Shown one piece after another: positions 1 through 8,168 of a stretch of 64,000 nucleotides of DNA. The DNA is taken from positions 961,001 through 1,025,000 of the forward strand of contig CP113924.1 of NCBI GenBank assembly GCA_029391995.1. Direction: 5' to 3'. The translations under genes were made by a program, and so were the position numbers. The notes under the pieces were generated by a model. That model worked only from the letters and a program-made list of their open reading frames with translations, did not search any database and had not been told where the DNA came from. Origin of the DNA: Streptococcaceae bacterium ESL0729. GTDB taxonomy: Bacteria > Bacillota > Bacilli > Lactobacillales > Streptococcaceae. Position 1 is the first letter of the stretch; each line of letters begins with the position of its first letter.

Positions 1-280
1 TCATGGCATCATCTTCTTCTGCAAGCATCTCAAGCATGACACAAAGTTCATCAAAGAGATTTTGAATACTCATAAAGTCATCATACTTGGCCTTGAGGGC
101 ATTACTTTCATTGATGACCTTTTGGGCTGCTACATTATCATCCCAAAAACCAGGGGCTGCCATATCATTTTCAAACATAGCAATCTCTTCTTCCAGTCTT
201 TCTAGGTCAAGATTGGCACGAAAACTATCAATCTTGGTCTGGTTGTCATCCACTTGTTTTTTTATTTCAAATAGTTCCAT
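1..280 (-). CDS. prfB: Peptide chain release factor 2, N-terminal part (runs off the window)
   Basis: Recognises UGA and UAA stop codons and triggers peptide release on the ribosome. Only the first 93 codons are present; the catalytic GGQ region lies outside the window. The ATG at 280 follows an AAGGAG ribosome binding site and opens on MELFEIKKQVDDNQ. The stretch SFRANLDLERLEEEI (residues 19-33) and APGFWDDNVAAQ are typical of the RF2 N-terminal helical domain. At codons 24-25, where many RF2 genes carry the autoregulatory CTT-TGA-C frameshift, this gene reads CTT-GAC straight through, so it appears to be translated without a frameshift. It lies 30 bp downstream of queG, probably in the same transcript. 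Confidence 0.9.
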   Translation of the reverse strand, partial: MELFEIKKQVDDNQTKIDSFRANLDLERLEEEIAMFENDMAAPGFWDDNVAAQKVINESNALKAKYDDFMSIQNLFDELCVMLEMLAEEDDAM

Positions 281-310
281 TTTTTACCTTTTACTCCTTA
301 GCTTATCTAC

Positions 311-1435
311 CTAACTATACCATATTTCAAGGAGTTTTTCACGTTCGCTCGCACTGGCCTCATTGGTCAACTTCCTTTTAGAAACAAGGTTTACCATCTC
401 CTGATTGGGCTCCTTAACAAGCTTACCCAGGCTCCAGAAGGCTGAGGCTACAAAAATTTCATTTTGACTTTTTTCAATAATTTCTAAAAGCTTAGGAATG
501 CTTGATTTATCTCTTGCATTAGCTAGGGCGTAGATGGCATTTCTTTGAAGAACATTCCTACCTCGCCAGCTACCGGCAAGTGTGCCGAATTTTTCCTTAA
601 ATTCCTTGTTGGTCAAATCCAAAAAGGGTAAAAGTTCTGGTTGAACGAGTTCTGGATTTCCTTCCATCTGAGGATGGAAGTGAGAATCTATCCCCTTATT
701 GTAGGGACAAACCATCTGGCAGATATCACAGCCATAGATAACTGTCTTCATCTTCTCCCTGTATTCTTCAAGCAAAATCCCCTTATTTTGAGTCTGAAAG
801 GACAGGCACCTTTGGGCATTCATCCGGCCATCACCCAAAAGAGCCTTGGTTGGACAAAAGTCCAGGCAGCGGGTGCAGTCCCCGCAACCATAATCCACCG
901 GACTATCTGGAGCTAACTCAAGATCTGTTATAATTTCGCCCAAATAAACATAGCTGCCATATTCACGGGTGACTAAAAGCCCATTTTTTCCAATAAAACC
1001 AAGGCCTGCCCGAGCAGCCACAGCGACATCTATTAAGGGACCTGTATCCACGAAGGCCTTGTAGTCAAGGCCACTTATCAAGTCCTTTATGCCCGTAATA
1101 AGTAGGTCAAGCTTGCCCTGCATGATTGTGTGGTAGTCAATGCCCCAACTGGCTCTGGCAAAAGAACCCCTACGGTAGTTGGTCTTTTCAGGTTTTTCAA
1201 GGAGCTTGTTGGGATAGGCCAAGGCAACTGAGATAATGGTTCTCGCTCCCTTTAGGGTCAAATCTGGATTTAGTCTTTCATCTAAATTTTTGTGTTCAAA
1301 ACCAGATGTATGCCCCTTGGCCTTTTGCTCCTCAAGACTTGCCCTCATCGTTTCAAAGTTATCAGCCCTTGCAAAGCCAATTTTTTGAATGTTTAAATCA
1401 TTAGCCAATCTGATTATTTCCTTTTTTAAGTCCAT
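311..1435 (-). CDS. queG: Epoxyqueuosine reductase QueG
   Basis: Cobalamin-dependent Fe-S enzyme that reduces epoxyqueuosine to queuosine at position 34 of GUN-anticodon tRNAs, the last step of the pathway. It has 374 residues, normal for the family. Two [4Fe-4S] sites are visible: CGDCTRCLDFCP (Cys184, 187, 190, 194), then Cys210 and CDICQMVCP (Cys236, 239, 243). Conserved DYH (about 100-102), VDTGP (130-134, probable catalytic Asp) and AGLGFIGKNG are present. The C-terminus is a HEAT-like helical repeat. It sits just upstream of prfB. QueT, the queuosine-precursor transporter, is elsewhere in the window (48769-49278), so the cell probably salvages a precursor. Confidence 0.95.
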   Translation of the reverse strand: MDLKKEIIRLANDLNIQKIGFARADNFETMRASLEEQKAKGHTSGFEHKNLDERLNPDLTLKGARTIISVALAYPNKLLEKPEKTNYRRGSFARASWGIDYHTIMQGKLDLLITGIKDLISGLDYKAFVDTGPLIDVAVAARAGLGFIGKNGLLVTREYGSYVYLGEIITDLELAPDSPVDYGCGDCTRCLDFCPTKALLGDGRMNAQRCLSFQTQNKGILLEEYREKMKTVIYGCDICQMVCPYNKGIDSHFHPQMEGNPELVQPELLPFLDLTNKEFKEKFGTLAGSWRGRNVLQRNAIYALANARDKSSIPKLLEIIEKSQNEIFVASAFWSLGKLVKEPNQEMVNLVSKRKLTNEASASEREKLLEIWYS

Positions 1436-1508
1436 TTTACTAGCACCTGCCTTTATTTCTTAGGTCTATTATACCCTATTTGCTCCCCAAGTTTTTTCAT
1501 AATTGGTA

Positions 1509-1537
1509 CAGACAATTTTATAACGGTATGGTATAAT
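1509..1537 (+). promoter_or_regulatory. Candidate promoter of the DUF402 gene
   Basis: A perfect TATAAT (1532-1537) has a weak -35 CAGACA (1509-1514) at 17 bp spacing. It lies in the divergent gap between queG and the DUF402 gene and points at the latter. Confidence 0.5.
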
Positions 1538-1577
1538 GTAAAGCGAGATCTTTGAATTTTAGAAAGTTGGTATTACT

Positions 1578-2108
1578 ATGAAAGCTCTACGAGAGGGCGA
1601 CTTTATTACGATTCAAAGCTATAAACATGACGGAAGCTTGCATCGTACTTGGCGTGATACGATGGTGCTAAAAACAAATGAAAATTCTATAATCGGAGTT
1701 AACGATCATACCCTTGTTACTGAGGCTGATGAAAGACGATGGGTTACCCGTGAGCCTGCTATCGTCTACTTTCACAAGAAATATTGGTTTAATATCATCG
1801 CCATGATTCGTGACAATGGTGTTTCCTACTACTGCAATCTAGCCAGTCCCTATACTCTGGATGATGAAGCCCTAAAGTATATTGACTACGACTTAGATAT
1901 AAAGGTATTTCCTGATGGCGAAAAGCGTCTCCTTGATGTTGAGGAGTATGAACGCCATAAAAAACAAATGGGGTATTCCCCTCAAATTGACTATGTTCTT
2001 AAGGAAAATGTCAAGATTTTAGTTGATTGGATAAAAAATGAGCGTGGTCCCTTCTCTGAAGAATACATTAAAATTTGGTACGATCGCTACAACCAATTAA
2101 GGCAGTAA
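1578..2108 (+). CDS. DUF402 family nucleoside tri-/diphosphatase (YgaC/Ntdp type)
   Basis: 176 residues, full length for the Firmicute YgaC/Ntdp branch of DUF402. Characterised relatives hydrolyse nucleoside tri- and diphosphates in the cytoplasm. The family features visible are the basic N-terminus ([19 protein letters not shown]), the W-rich middle ([13 protein letters not shown]) and the acidic pair YYCNLASP and [14 protein letters not shown], which carries the metal-binding Asp residues. The ATG at 1578 is the only start compatible with the family N-terminus; the ribosome binding site is weak. It is monocistronic, with its own promoter and a hairpin terminator that overlaps its stop codon. 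Family assignment is secure; the substrate is inferred. Confidence 0.88.
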   Translation: MKALREGDFITIQSYKHDGSLHRTWRDTMVLKTNENSIIGVNDHTLVTEADERRWVTREPAIVYFHKKYWFNIIAMIRDNGVSYYCNLASPYTLDDEALKYIDYDLDIKVFPDGEKRLLDVEEYERHKKQMGYSPQIDYVLKENVKILVDWIKNERGPFSEEYIKIWYDRYNQLRQ

Positions 2109-2126
2109 TCCTGCCTTTTTCTTTTG
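2099..2126 (+). terminator. Rho-independent terminator of the DUF402 gene
   Basis: AAGGCAG (2099-2105) pairs with CTGCCTT (2111-2117) and a T-rich tail follows. The left arm includes the last bases of the coding region. Confidence 0.75.
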
Positions 2127-2180
2127 GAATCATGCCCCAGGTATTCTTTAATTTCCAAGTCCCCTAAAAAAGCAAAGCAA

Positions 2181-2209
2181 AAAAACTATCACCTAGTGAT
2201 AGTTTTTTT
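2181..2209 (-). terminator. Terminator of the purine permease gene
   Basis: The inverted repeat AACTATCAC / GTGATAGTT is flanked by A and T tracts, so it can work in both directions. It lies just after the permease stop codon on the minus strand. Confidence 0.8.
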
Positions 2210-2214
2210 GTTTC

Positions 2215-3660
2215 CTACATGATGGCAAGAATTCCGAAGTTAGCAATGAATAGTGCTACAACAATCCAAACAATTGGATGGATTTCAGAGAATTTACCAC
2301 GGATAATTTTAATAAGGGTGAACATGATGAATCCTGCTGCAATCCCGTATGAGATGCTGTAGGCTAGACCCATGAAAACACTTGTGAAGAAGGCAGGAAT
2401 GGCCTCATCAAGGTCTGTCCAGTCAATGTCAGTAAAGCTTGAGAGCATCATCATCCCAACAATGATTAAAACAGGTGCTGTTGCTTGGGTAGGTACAATG
2501 GCAAGGATTGGTGAGAAAAGGCTTGATACCATGAATAAGATGGCAACAACTACAGCTGTAAGACCTGTACGTCCACCAGCACCAATACCAGCTGCTGATT
2601 CCACGTAGGTAGTTGTATTTGAAGTACCAAATACTGCACCAATTGATGTTGCTACAGCATCAGAGATAAGGGCACGGTCCATCTTAGATGAAACACCACT
2701 TCCTTCTTCAAGGGCTTTTTCATCCTCTTCAGAGAAGATACCAGTTTTGCGTCCTGTACCAATAAAGGTTCCAAGGGTATCAAAGGTATCAGATAGACTG
2801 AAAGCAAGAATTGTCATCAAGACCTGAGGAATTTTTGAGCTGTCAGAGAAAAGTGAACCCATTCCCTCATGCCCAAAGGCTGCACCAAAGGTTGTACCAA
2901 GTTCCTTAAAGGCTACACCAATGTTGTTTTCCTTAAGCAGGGTTGATAGATCAACTTTAACAACTCCTGTTACAATAGCAAGAACTGTCGTTACAAGGAT
3001 TGAAAGAAGAACTCCTCCCTTGATATTTTTTAGGACAAAGAACATGGTGATAACAATACCAGCTAGAGCTAGAAGAACCGCTGGATTATTGAATTTAACA
3101 AGTTCAGGCACAATTCCGCTGTTTGAGATAATACTTGCCTTACCCTCGTCAGCTCCTTTACCAAGAACTGTATAGGTACCTGGGTCACTTAAAAATTGCA
3201 GAAGGCCTGCATTTTTAATCCCAACATAGGCAATGAAGATTCCGATACCACCACCAATGGCATGTTGGAGGCTGATTGGGATAGCTTTCATGATGGCCTT
3301 ACGGATACGGGTTACTGTGATTATAATATTTACCAGTCCACAGATGAAAACCATGGCTAGGGCTTGTTGCCAGCTGTAGCCTAGGGCTGAAACAACGGTA
3401 AAGGTAAAGAAGGCATTAAGTCCCATTCCTGGTGCTTGAGCGTAAGGTAGGTTGGCATAAAGACCCATGATTAAGGTCCCAATGACACTTGCAATAATTG
3501 TTGCTAAGAATACTGCCTGGGTCGGCATGCCTGTTTGCCCTAGAACGCTAGGGTTAACAAAGAGGATATAACTCATGGCAAAGAAGGTTGTCATCCCAGC
3601 CATAACTTCAGTACCAACAGTGGTACCATTTTCTTTTAGCTTGAAAAATTTTTCTAACAT
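2215..3660 (-). CDS. pbuG: NCS2 (AzgA-like) guanine/hypoxanthine permease
   Basis: Integral membrane proton-coupled importer of guanine and hypoxanthine or adenine. I place the start at ATG 3660 because AAGGAG stands right before it and the protein then begins MLEKFFKLKENGTTVGTEVM, as in the family; an in-frame ATG 14 codons upstream has no such site. The 481 residues form about 12-14 membrane segments. Signature stretches are GMTTFFAMSYILFVNPSVLG, YAQAPGMGLNAFF and the FSLSDTFDTLGTFIGT loop. It is monocistronic. A near-match to the PurR box about 110 bp upstream suggests control with the purine regulon. Exact substrate preference (PbuG or PbuO type) cannot be read from sequence. Confidence 0.88.
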   Translation of the reverse strand: MLEKFFKLKENGTTVGTEVMAGMTTFFAMSYILFVNPSVLGQTGMPTQAVFLATIIASVIGTLIMGLYANLPYAQAPGMGLNAFFTFTVVSALGYSWQQALAMVFICGLVNIIITVTRIRKAIMKAIPISLQHAIGGGIGIFIAYVGIKNAGLLQFLSDPGTYTVLGKGADEGKASIISNSGIVPELVKFNNPAVLLALAGIVITMFFVLKNIKGGVLLSILVTTVLAIVTGVVKVDLSTLLKENNIGVAFKELGTTFGAAFGHEGMGSLFSDSSKIPQVLMTILAFSLSDTFDTLGTFIGTGRKTGIFSEEDEKALEEGSGVSSKMDRALISDAVATSIGAVFGTSNTTTYVESAAGIGAGGRTGLTAVVVAILFMVSSLFSPILAIVPTQATAPVLIIVGMMMLSSFTDIDWTDLDEAIPAFFTSVFMGLAYSISYGIAAGFIMFTLIKIIRGKFSEIHPIVWIVVALFIANFGILAIM

Positions 3661-3763
3661 AGGTCTCCTTAAAAATAAACATTTATAAACTATAATATTC
3701 ATTTTACGTTATTTTTTATAAATTTCAAGATATTTCTTAAAATTAACCTATATTTTTTTGAGT

Positions 3764-3776
3764 ATTGTTCGCCTTT
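3764..3776 (-). promoter_or_regulatory. Candidate PurR box upstream of the purine permease
   Basis: On the minus strand the 13-mer AAAGGCGAACAAT matches the lactococcal PurBox consensus AWWWCCGAACWWT at 11 of 13 positions, including the CGAAC core. A TATTAT -10 candidate is at 3693-3698, which puts the box roughly 80 bp upstream of transcription start, near the spacing known for PurR-activated lactococcal promoters. Confidence 0.5.
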
Positions 3777-3853
3777 TACCAGTTGATATTTATAAATACC
3801 AGCTAATATGGTATAATTACCGATAAAAATTAATAATATAATAGGAGTTAGGC

Positions 3854-4663
3854 ATGAATAAAAAATTAATCGCCATCGACTTAGATGGTACCACCTTAAA
3901 ATCTGATAATACCATTAGCGACTATACCAAGGATGTTTTTAAAAGAGTCCAAGATGCAGGACATGACATCGTTATTGCTACGGGACGCCCCTACAGGATG
4001 GCAATCGATATCTATAGGGAGCTTGAACTTACAACTCCCATGATTAACTTCAATGGATCAATGACCATCAAACCTAATGATAAAAACTGGAAGTACAAGA
4101 AGGAAAGCCAGATTGAAAAAGGTATCGTCCACAGCATCCTTGAAAATCAAAAGAGCTTCCAGCTGGATTTTTTAGCGACTGAATACCGTAAAAAATTCTT
4201 TGTCAACAGCTTTGAAGCAGTAACACCTGAACTTTTTGGGATTGAAAAATTCTATCCCTACCACAAGCTAGAAATAAGCAAGCTTACCAACAATCCCAAT
4301 GCCCTTCTTTTACAAACAACAGCTGAGGACAAGGAGGAGGTAGCCCGTGAAATCAATGATTTTTATGACAACCAAATCAGCGTGGCTGCCTGGGGTGGAC
4401 CCAATTCCATCCTTGAGATTGTTCCCAAGGGAATTAGCAAGGCAAGTGGTCTTAAGCACCTTCTTGAGGTCTATAATACAGATAAAAAAGACCTTATGGC
4501 CTTTGGTGATGAGCAAAATGATGTTGAAATGTTCAAGCTGGCAGGAGATAGCTATGCCATGAAGAATGCCAATCCCCTCCTCTTAGAATACGCTAGAAAT
4601 CAGACGGAGTGGACCAATAATGAGGACGGTGTAGCTCGAACTCTTGAAAAAATTCTTTTATAA
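3854..4663 (+). CDS. Cof-type HAD-IIB phosphatase
   Basis: Cytoplasmic sugar-phosphate or nucleotide phosphatase of the YidA/Cof family, 269 residues, which is full length. HAD motifs are in order: IDLDGTTL (Asp nucleophile, residues 8-15), ATGRPY (motif II), the conserved Lys in GISKASGL (motif III) and FGDEQNDVEM (motif IV metal-binding Asp pair). The C2B cap lies between motifs II and III. It is transcribed alone from an extended -10 (TGGTATAAT near 3808-3816) with GGAG before the ATG, and ends at a shared hairpin. The substrate is unknown. Confidence 0.9.
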   Translation: MNKKLIAIDLDGTTLKSDNTISDYTKDVFKRVQDAGHDIVIATGRPYRMAIDIYRELELTTPMINFNGSMTIKPNDKNWKYKKESQIEKGIVHSILENQKSFQLDFLATEYRKKFFVNSFEAVTPELFGIEKFYPYHKLEISKLTNNPNALLLQTTAEDKEEVAREINDFYDNQISVAAWGGPNSILEIVPKGISKASGLKHLLEVYNTDKKDLMAFGDEQNDVEMFKLAGDSYAMKNANPLLLEYARNQTEWTNNEDGVARTLEKILL

Positions 4664-4680
4664 AATATTGATAAAAATAA

Positions 4681-4708
4681 AAAACCAGGGATAAACATCC
4701 TTGGTTTT
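4681..4708. terminator. Bidirectional terminator between the HAD gene and cmk
   Basis: AAAACCA (from 4681) pairs with TGGTTTT (to 4708), with GG/CC pairs inside. A and T tracts on both sides allow it to serve both convergent genes. Confidence 0.75.
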
Positions 4709-4717
4709 TATTTGCTT

Positions 4718-5386
4718 TTAAGCTGTAAGCTTGCGAGCCTTAACTTCGATAAAGTTTACCACATCGTCAATTGACATACCCGTTGTATCCAGGTAGATGG
4801 CATCTTCTGCTTGAACAAGTGGTGAAGTTTTTCTGGTACTATCCTTGTAGTCACGCTCAGATATCTCAATTTTCAAGCTTTCAAGGTCTGATGGAATCCC
4901 CATCTCAAGGTTTTGCTTGTGACGACGCTCTGCCCTTTCATCAACACTTGCCACCAAAAAGATTTTAAGCTCAGAATCAGGTAGAACAACGGTCCCAATG
5001 TCACGACCATCCATGACAATCCCTCCGTGGCTGGCAATAAACCTTTGGGCTTCAACCAGGTACTTGCGAATTTCTGGCATGGCCGCAATTTTTGAGACAG
5101 ATGCTGTAACATCTTTTTGCCTGATGGCATCAGTCACATCGACCTCACCCAAATAAACCAGCTGCTGGTCAGAGCCATCACTTCCAAAACTTATGGGATT
5201 TTCTTCTAGCAGGCGGATGATTTGATCGACATCTTCTGTCTGATTATTTAAGGCTAGATAGGTGGCAGCCCTGTACATGGCTCCTGTATCTAGGTAAATC
5301 AGACCAAGCTTGCGGCCAATAATCTTTGCGACAGTGCTTTTACCACTTGAGGCAGGGCCATCAATGGCAATTCGTATATCTCTCAT
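4718..5386 (-). CDS. cmk: Cytidylate kinase
   Basis: Phosphorylates CMP and dCMP with ATP in the cytoplasm. The 222-residue protein begins [20 protein letters not shown], which contains the P-loop GPASSGKS. The sequence [10 protein letters not shown] and the [11 protein letters not shown] nucleotide-binding stretch are conserved. The NMP-binding insert is present and the length is normal. It follows the LysM gene by 15 bp, with its AGGAG site overlapping that gene's stop codon, so the two are co-transcribed. This pairing is conserved in streptococci. Confidence 0.96.
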   Translation of the reverse strand: MRDIRIAIDGPASSGKSTVAKIIGRKLGLIYLDTGAMYRAATYLALNNQTEDVDQIIRLLEENPISFGSDGSDQQLVYLGEVDVTDAIRQKDVTASVSKIAAMPEIRKYLVEAQRFIASHGGIVMDGRDIGTVVLPDSELKIFLVASVDERAERRHKQNLEMGIPSDLESLKIEISERDYKDSTRKTSPLVQAEDAIYLDTTGMSIDDVVNFIEVKARKLTA

Positions 5387-5401
5387 TGTTACTTGTTACT
5401 C

Positions 5402-5965
5402 CTATTTAAGCTTGATTACTTGACCTGGGTAGGCAAACCAACTATCCACTGTCATCCCGTTTGCAGCAGCAATTTGACTTGCTGGTACACCTGTACGGGC
5501 TGCAATCTGGTTAATCCCTTCACCAGCTACAACCTCTGTTGTATTGCCACTTGCGACTTCACTTGAGCTTGAGGTCACCTCAGTATCAGTCGATTCTGCT
5601 GGTTGGGCTGAGCTTGGTGTGGCTTGACTTTCAGCTGTGCTTGAAGCTTGAGGCTCTTCTGCAGGAGCTTGACTTGACTCAACTGTCGTTGATGGTGCCT
5701 GTTGTGAGCTTGCGACCAATTCACTTGAGTCACTGGTATAGAAGGAATTTGAAATTTTTGAGTTATCAGTTACCTGATTACTCCATAAAAGAGTTGCAAT
5801 GATTATCCCAATAATCATAAAGAGACCAATTACCAAGAAGGTAAGGAATCTAGTACTTGCTGTTTTCTTTGAGCCAGTTTTTGCTCCCTTTCCTCCTCTT
5901 TGTCCCCTTTCTTCCTTGTCATTTTGATACACTTTTTTGTTCCATGGTTCTTTGTTGTCAGCCAT
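5402..5965 (-). CDS. Membrane-anchored LysM protein (SAG1386/EF1546 type)
   Basis: About 187 residues. Order: a basic cytoplasmic N-terminus (MADNKEPWNKKVYQND and lysine-rich stretch), one membrane helix (FLTFLVIGLFMIIGIIIATL), a long Ser/Ala/Gln/Pro-rich low-complexity linker, and a C-terminal LysM motif (GEGINQIAARTGVPASQIAA...YPGQVIKL) that should bind peptidoglycan. The start is set at the second in-frame ATG (5965) because GAGAGG lies 9 bp before it and abuts the first ATG. It precedes cmk in one operon. Its role is unknown; the topology is that of a type II membrane protein holding LysM in the wall. Confidence 0.85.
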   Translation of the reverse strand: MADNKEPWNKKVYQNDKEERGQRGGKGAKTGSKKTASTRFLTFLVIGLFMIIGIIIATLLWSNQVTDNSKISNSFYTSDSSELVASSQQAPSTTVESSQAPAEEPQASSTAESQATPSSAQPAESTDTEVTSSSSEVASGNTTEVVAGEGINQIAARTGVPASQIAAANGMTVDSWFAYPGQVIKLK

Positions 5966-5986
5966 TATGCCCATCCTCTCTTTGAT

Positions 5987-6015
5987 TTGACTTTTTACAT
6001 CATTACTATTACTAT
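5987..6015 (+). promoter_or_regulatory. Ferredoxin promoter, probably giving a leaderless mRNA
   Basis: TTGACT (5987-5992), 17 bp, TACTAT (6010-6015). The expected transcription start (about 6022) is only some 3 nt before the ATG at 6025, and no Shine-Dalgarno sequence is present. Confidence 0.55.
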
Positions 6016-6024
6016 TCTTATATT

Positions 6025-6231
6025 ATGAAAATTAAAATACTACCCGATAAGTGCATAGCTTGTGGCCTCTGCCACAGCCTAGCTCCTACCATTTTTGACT
6101 ACCATGATAATGGCATTGTTAAATTTTATGAAAGCGAGGCAGACCTTATTGACCTGCAAAAAGGGTCTGAAGAAAGCGAGGCTAAAGCAGCCATCAAAGA
6201 ATGCCCAACTCATGCAATCATTAGGCCTTAG
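6025..6231 (+). CDS. fer: Ferredoxin, single [4Fe-4S] cluster
   Basis: 68-residue soluble electron carrier of the Bacillus single-cluster type. The cluster ligands are CIACGLC (Cys10, 13, 16) plus the distal Cys in KECPTHAI. The FDYHDNGIVKF segment is typical of streptococcal ferredoxins. The ATG has no ribosome binding site and nearly coincides with the predicted transcription start. It is divergent from the LysM-cmk operon and converges on ebsA with an 11-bp overlap of the 3' ends. The suf operon at 33-38 kb would mature its cluster. Confidence 0.92.
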   Translation: MKIKILPDKCIACGLCHSLAPTIFDYHDNGIVKFYESEADLIDLQKGSEESEAKAAIKECPTHAIIRP

Positions 6232-6727
6232 GGCCTTTTTTTTTGGCAATTCTTGCCTCTTCATCCTTATAAGCCGTAAAATAATCCCGAGCATCCCCAA
6301 TTAAGTAAGCTTCACCCTTAAAAAATGGATTAGAAACCAAGGCATCTAAAAAATATTTTTTGGTCCACTTTCTCATGTAGAAAACTCGCCCGCTGGGCCA
6401 ACGACCACAATATATTTTTATCCGGTGCTTAGAGACTGCAATCTTTGAAATGCTCGTAATCCTAATCCTCTTAGGCAGACCAGGAATGCTTGAAAAAATC
6501 AAGAGCTCATCCTTACCATCCACAATCTCAAAATACCTATGAAGGCCTGCTACAATCAAAATCAAAAAGGCCAGGAAAAATAAGAGGGAAGGCTCAGCAC
6601 TTGTCGTATCCTCATAGAGGAGGGCCATACTCAAAAAGACTGGGATAAAGGCCAGGCTCCAGTAGATAATTAAAAGGCTTAGTTCAGGTTGCCAGTGGTA
6701 CCTTAATTTTCCAAAAATTTTTATCAT
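6221..6727 (-). CDS. ebsA: EbsA family membrane protein
   Basis: About 168 residues starting MIKIFGKLRYHWQPELS; this ATG (6727) has AGGAG about 13 bp upstream and matches the family N-terminus. There are two membrane helices (SLLIIYWSLAFIPVFLSMALL and LLFFLAFLILIVAGLHRYF), followed by a soluble PH-like domain with the family signature FYMRKWTKKYFLDAL. The family is named after an Enterococcus gene in a cell-surface locus and is often annotated as pore-forming; no activity is established. The gene sits between pepT and fer, as in streptococci. Confidence 0.75.
   Translation of the reverse strand: MIKIFGKLRYHWQPELSLLIIYWSLAFIPVFLSMALLYEDTTSAEPSLLFFLAFLILIVAGLHRYFEIVDGKDELLIFSSIPGLPKRIRITSISKIAVSKHRIKIYCGRWPSGRVFYMRKWTKKYFLDALVSNPFFKGEAYLIGDARDYFTAYKDEEARIAKKKGPKA
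6223..6244 (+). terminator. Ferredoxin terminator inside the ebsA 3' end
   Basis: AGGCC (6223-6227) pairs with GGCCT (6232-6236), followed by eight or nine T. The hairpin includes the ferredoxin stop codon and encodes the last residues of ebsA on the other strand (KKKGPKA). Confidence 0.75.
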
Positions 6728-6757
6728 TAATAAATAAAATCTCCTAAACTTATAATT

Positions 6758-6802
6758 AAGTTTATAATAACACAAAGTTTATCCTCAGGTTATTATAAAC
6801 TT
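6758..6802. repeat. 14-bp perfect inverted repeat between pepT and ebsA
   Basis: AAGTTTATAATAAC (6758-6771) and GTTATTATAAACTT (6789-6802) are perfect complements separated by 17 nt. On the minus strand no T tract follows, so it is not a classical terminator. It overlaps the probable ebsA promoter region. Confidence 0.7.
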
Positions 6803-6805
6803 TAA

Positions 6806-8032
6806 TTATTCAGCATTTAATTTTGCAATCTCAACGATGGTCGCAACTGCTTGCTCCATGGTTTCAAGACTAACAAATTCAAAACGCCCATGCATGTTTT
6901 CCCCACCAGCAAAGATATTTGGTGTTGGAATTCCCATGAAGGAGATTTTACTGCCATCAGTTCCGCCGCGGACTGCTTCAATCAAAGGCTTAATTCCAAG
7001 ATTTTCCATGGCCCTTTGAGCCAGCTCAATAATTGACATATCTTGTTCAATGATTTCAGCCATATTGTAGTACTGGTCACTTAGCTCAACAGAAACACGA
7101 GGTGTCTCATAGACTTCATTCATCTTCTCAGCCAGATCAAGCATCTCTTGCTTCATATTTTCAAAAGTTTTACGGTCGTGATCACGGATGATGTAGACGC
7201 TAGTTGCTTCCTCGGGTGCACCAGACATATCTGCTAGGTGGAAGAAACCTTCACGCCCTTCTGTAAGTTCAGGACGAGCTCCTTTTGGTAGGGCATTGTG
7301 AAAGTCAATGGCCAGCTGAAGGGCATTAACCATTTGATTTTTGGCAGTTCCTGGGTGGACATTTTTACCTTGGAAGTGAACCTTTGCTCCTGCAGCATTG
7401 AAGGTTTCATATTGGAGTTCTCCAAGAGGTCCCCCGTCAATGGTATATGCAAAATCAACATCAAAATCAGCCACATCAAATTTATTAGCCCCAATCCCAA
7501 TCTCTTCATCTGGACCAAAACCAACGCGAATCTCCCCGTGTTTTACCTCAGGATGCTTAACCAAATAGTCAATTGCTGTCATAATCTCAGCAATCCCACT
7601 CTTATCGTCAGCCCCTAAAAGAGTAGTTCCATCAGTTGTAATCAGCGTTTGACCCTCATAATTATTTAGGTTTGGAAACTCCTTTGGATCAAGTTTAAAG
7701 CCGCTATCACCAAGGTCAATCACGCTCAAGTCATAGTCTTCAATAATCTGAGGCTTAACATCTTCTGCATTGAAGTCAGCTGTATCCATGTGGGCGATAA
7801 AGCCAATCTTTCGGCTTTTCTTGTCCGTGTTTGCTGGGAGGGTCCCTACAACGTAACCATTACTTTCCAAATAATGAACATCCTTTAGACCAACCTCCTT
7901 CATTTCTTCTAAAAGGACCTGGGCAAATTCGACCTGGCTTTTAGTGCTTGGGGTTGTTTGACTAGTCTCATCTGAGCGAGTATGAACTTTTACATAAGAG
8001 ATAAAACGGTCTAATAACTTTTCATATTTCAT
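6806..8032 (-). CDS. pepT: Peptidase T (tripeptidase)
   Basis: Zinc-dependent M20 aminopeptidase that removes the N-terminal residue from tripeptides in the cytosol, part of peptide nutrition. 408 residues, full length. Metal ligands are in order: IAHMDTAD (His81, Asp83), LGADDKSG (bridging Asp), PDEEIG (catalytic Glu and metal Glu), TIDGGPLGE (Asp) and a late His in [10 protein letters not shown]. The start ATG follows AGGGAG. It has its own promoter with a hairpin in the leader. It pairs functionally with the oligopeptide carrier DtpT (51873-53324). Confidence 0.96.
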   Translation of the reverse strand: MKYEKLLDRFISYVKVHTRSDETSQTTPSTKSQVEFAQVLLEEMKEVGLKDVHYLESNGYVVGTLPANTDKKSRKIGFIAHMDTADFNAEDVKPQIIEDYDLSVIDLGDSGFKLDPKEFPNLNNYEGQTLITTDGTTLLGADDKSGIAEIMTAIDYLVKHPEVKHGEIRVGFGPDEEIGIGANKFDVADFDVDFAYTIDGGPLGELQYETFNAAGAKVHFQGKNVHPGTAKNQMVNALQLAIDFHNALPKGARPELTEGREGFFHLADMSGAPEEATSVYIIRDHDRKTFENMKQEMLDLAEKMNEVYETPRVSVELSDQYYNMAEIIEQDMSIIELAQRAMENLGIKPLIEAVRGGTDGSKISFMGIPTPNIFAGGENMHGRFEFVSLETMEQAVATIVEIAKLNAE

Positions 8033-8062
8033 ATTTGATGGCTCCCTTTTCTATATTTATAC

Positions 8063-8081
8063 TTTAGGCACAAGGCCTAAA
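8063..8081 (-). promoter_or_regulatory. Hairpin in the pepT leader
   Basis: TTTAGGC (8063-8069) and GCCTAAA (8075-8081) form a 7-bp stem with a 5-nt loop in the predicted pepT 5' leader. No T tract follows, so it is more likely an operator or RNA-stability element than a terminator. Confidence 0.4.
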
Positions 8082-8094
8082 AATCTCAAAAACA

Positions 8095-8122
8095 CTTATA
8101 ATTCACTTACCTATTTTAGCAA
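8095..8122 (-). promoter_or_regulatory. Candidate pepT promoter
   Basis: On the minus strand: TTGCTA, 16 bp, TATAAG. It lies about 60 bp upstream of the pepT start. Confidence 0.5.
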
Positions 8123-8168
8123 AAAAATTCTATAAATACCTGAAACTTTTGTCAGATTTTGTATTTTT

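Noticed and set aside
87-314. A 75-codon frame on the plus strand
   Set aside because: It is antisense to prfB, Ser-rich and without a ribosome site; prfB explains the region.
641-916. A 91-codon plus-strand frame inside queG
   Set aside because: Antisense shadow of queG, which carries all Fe-S motifs.
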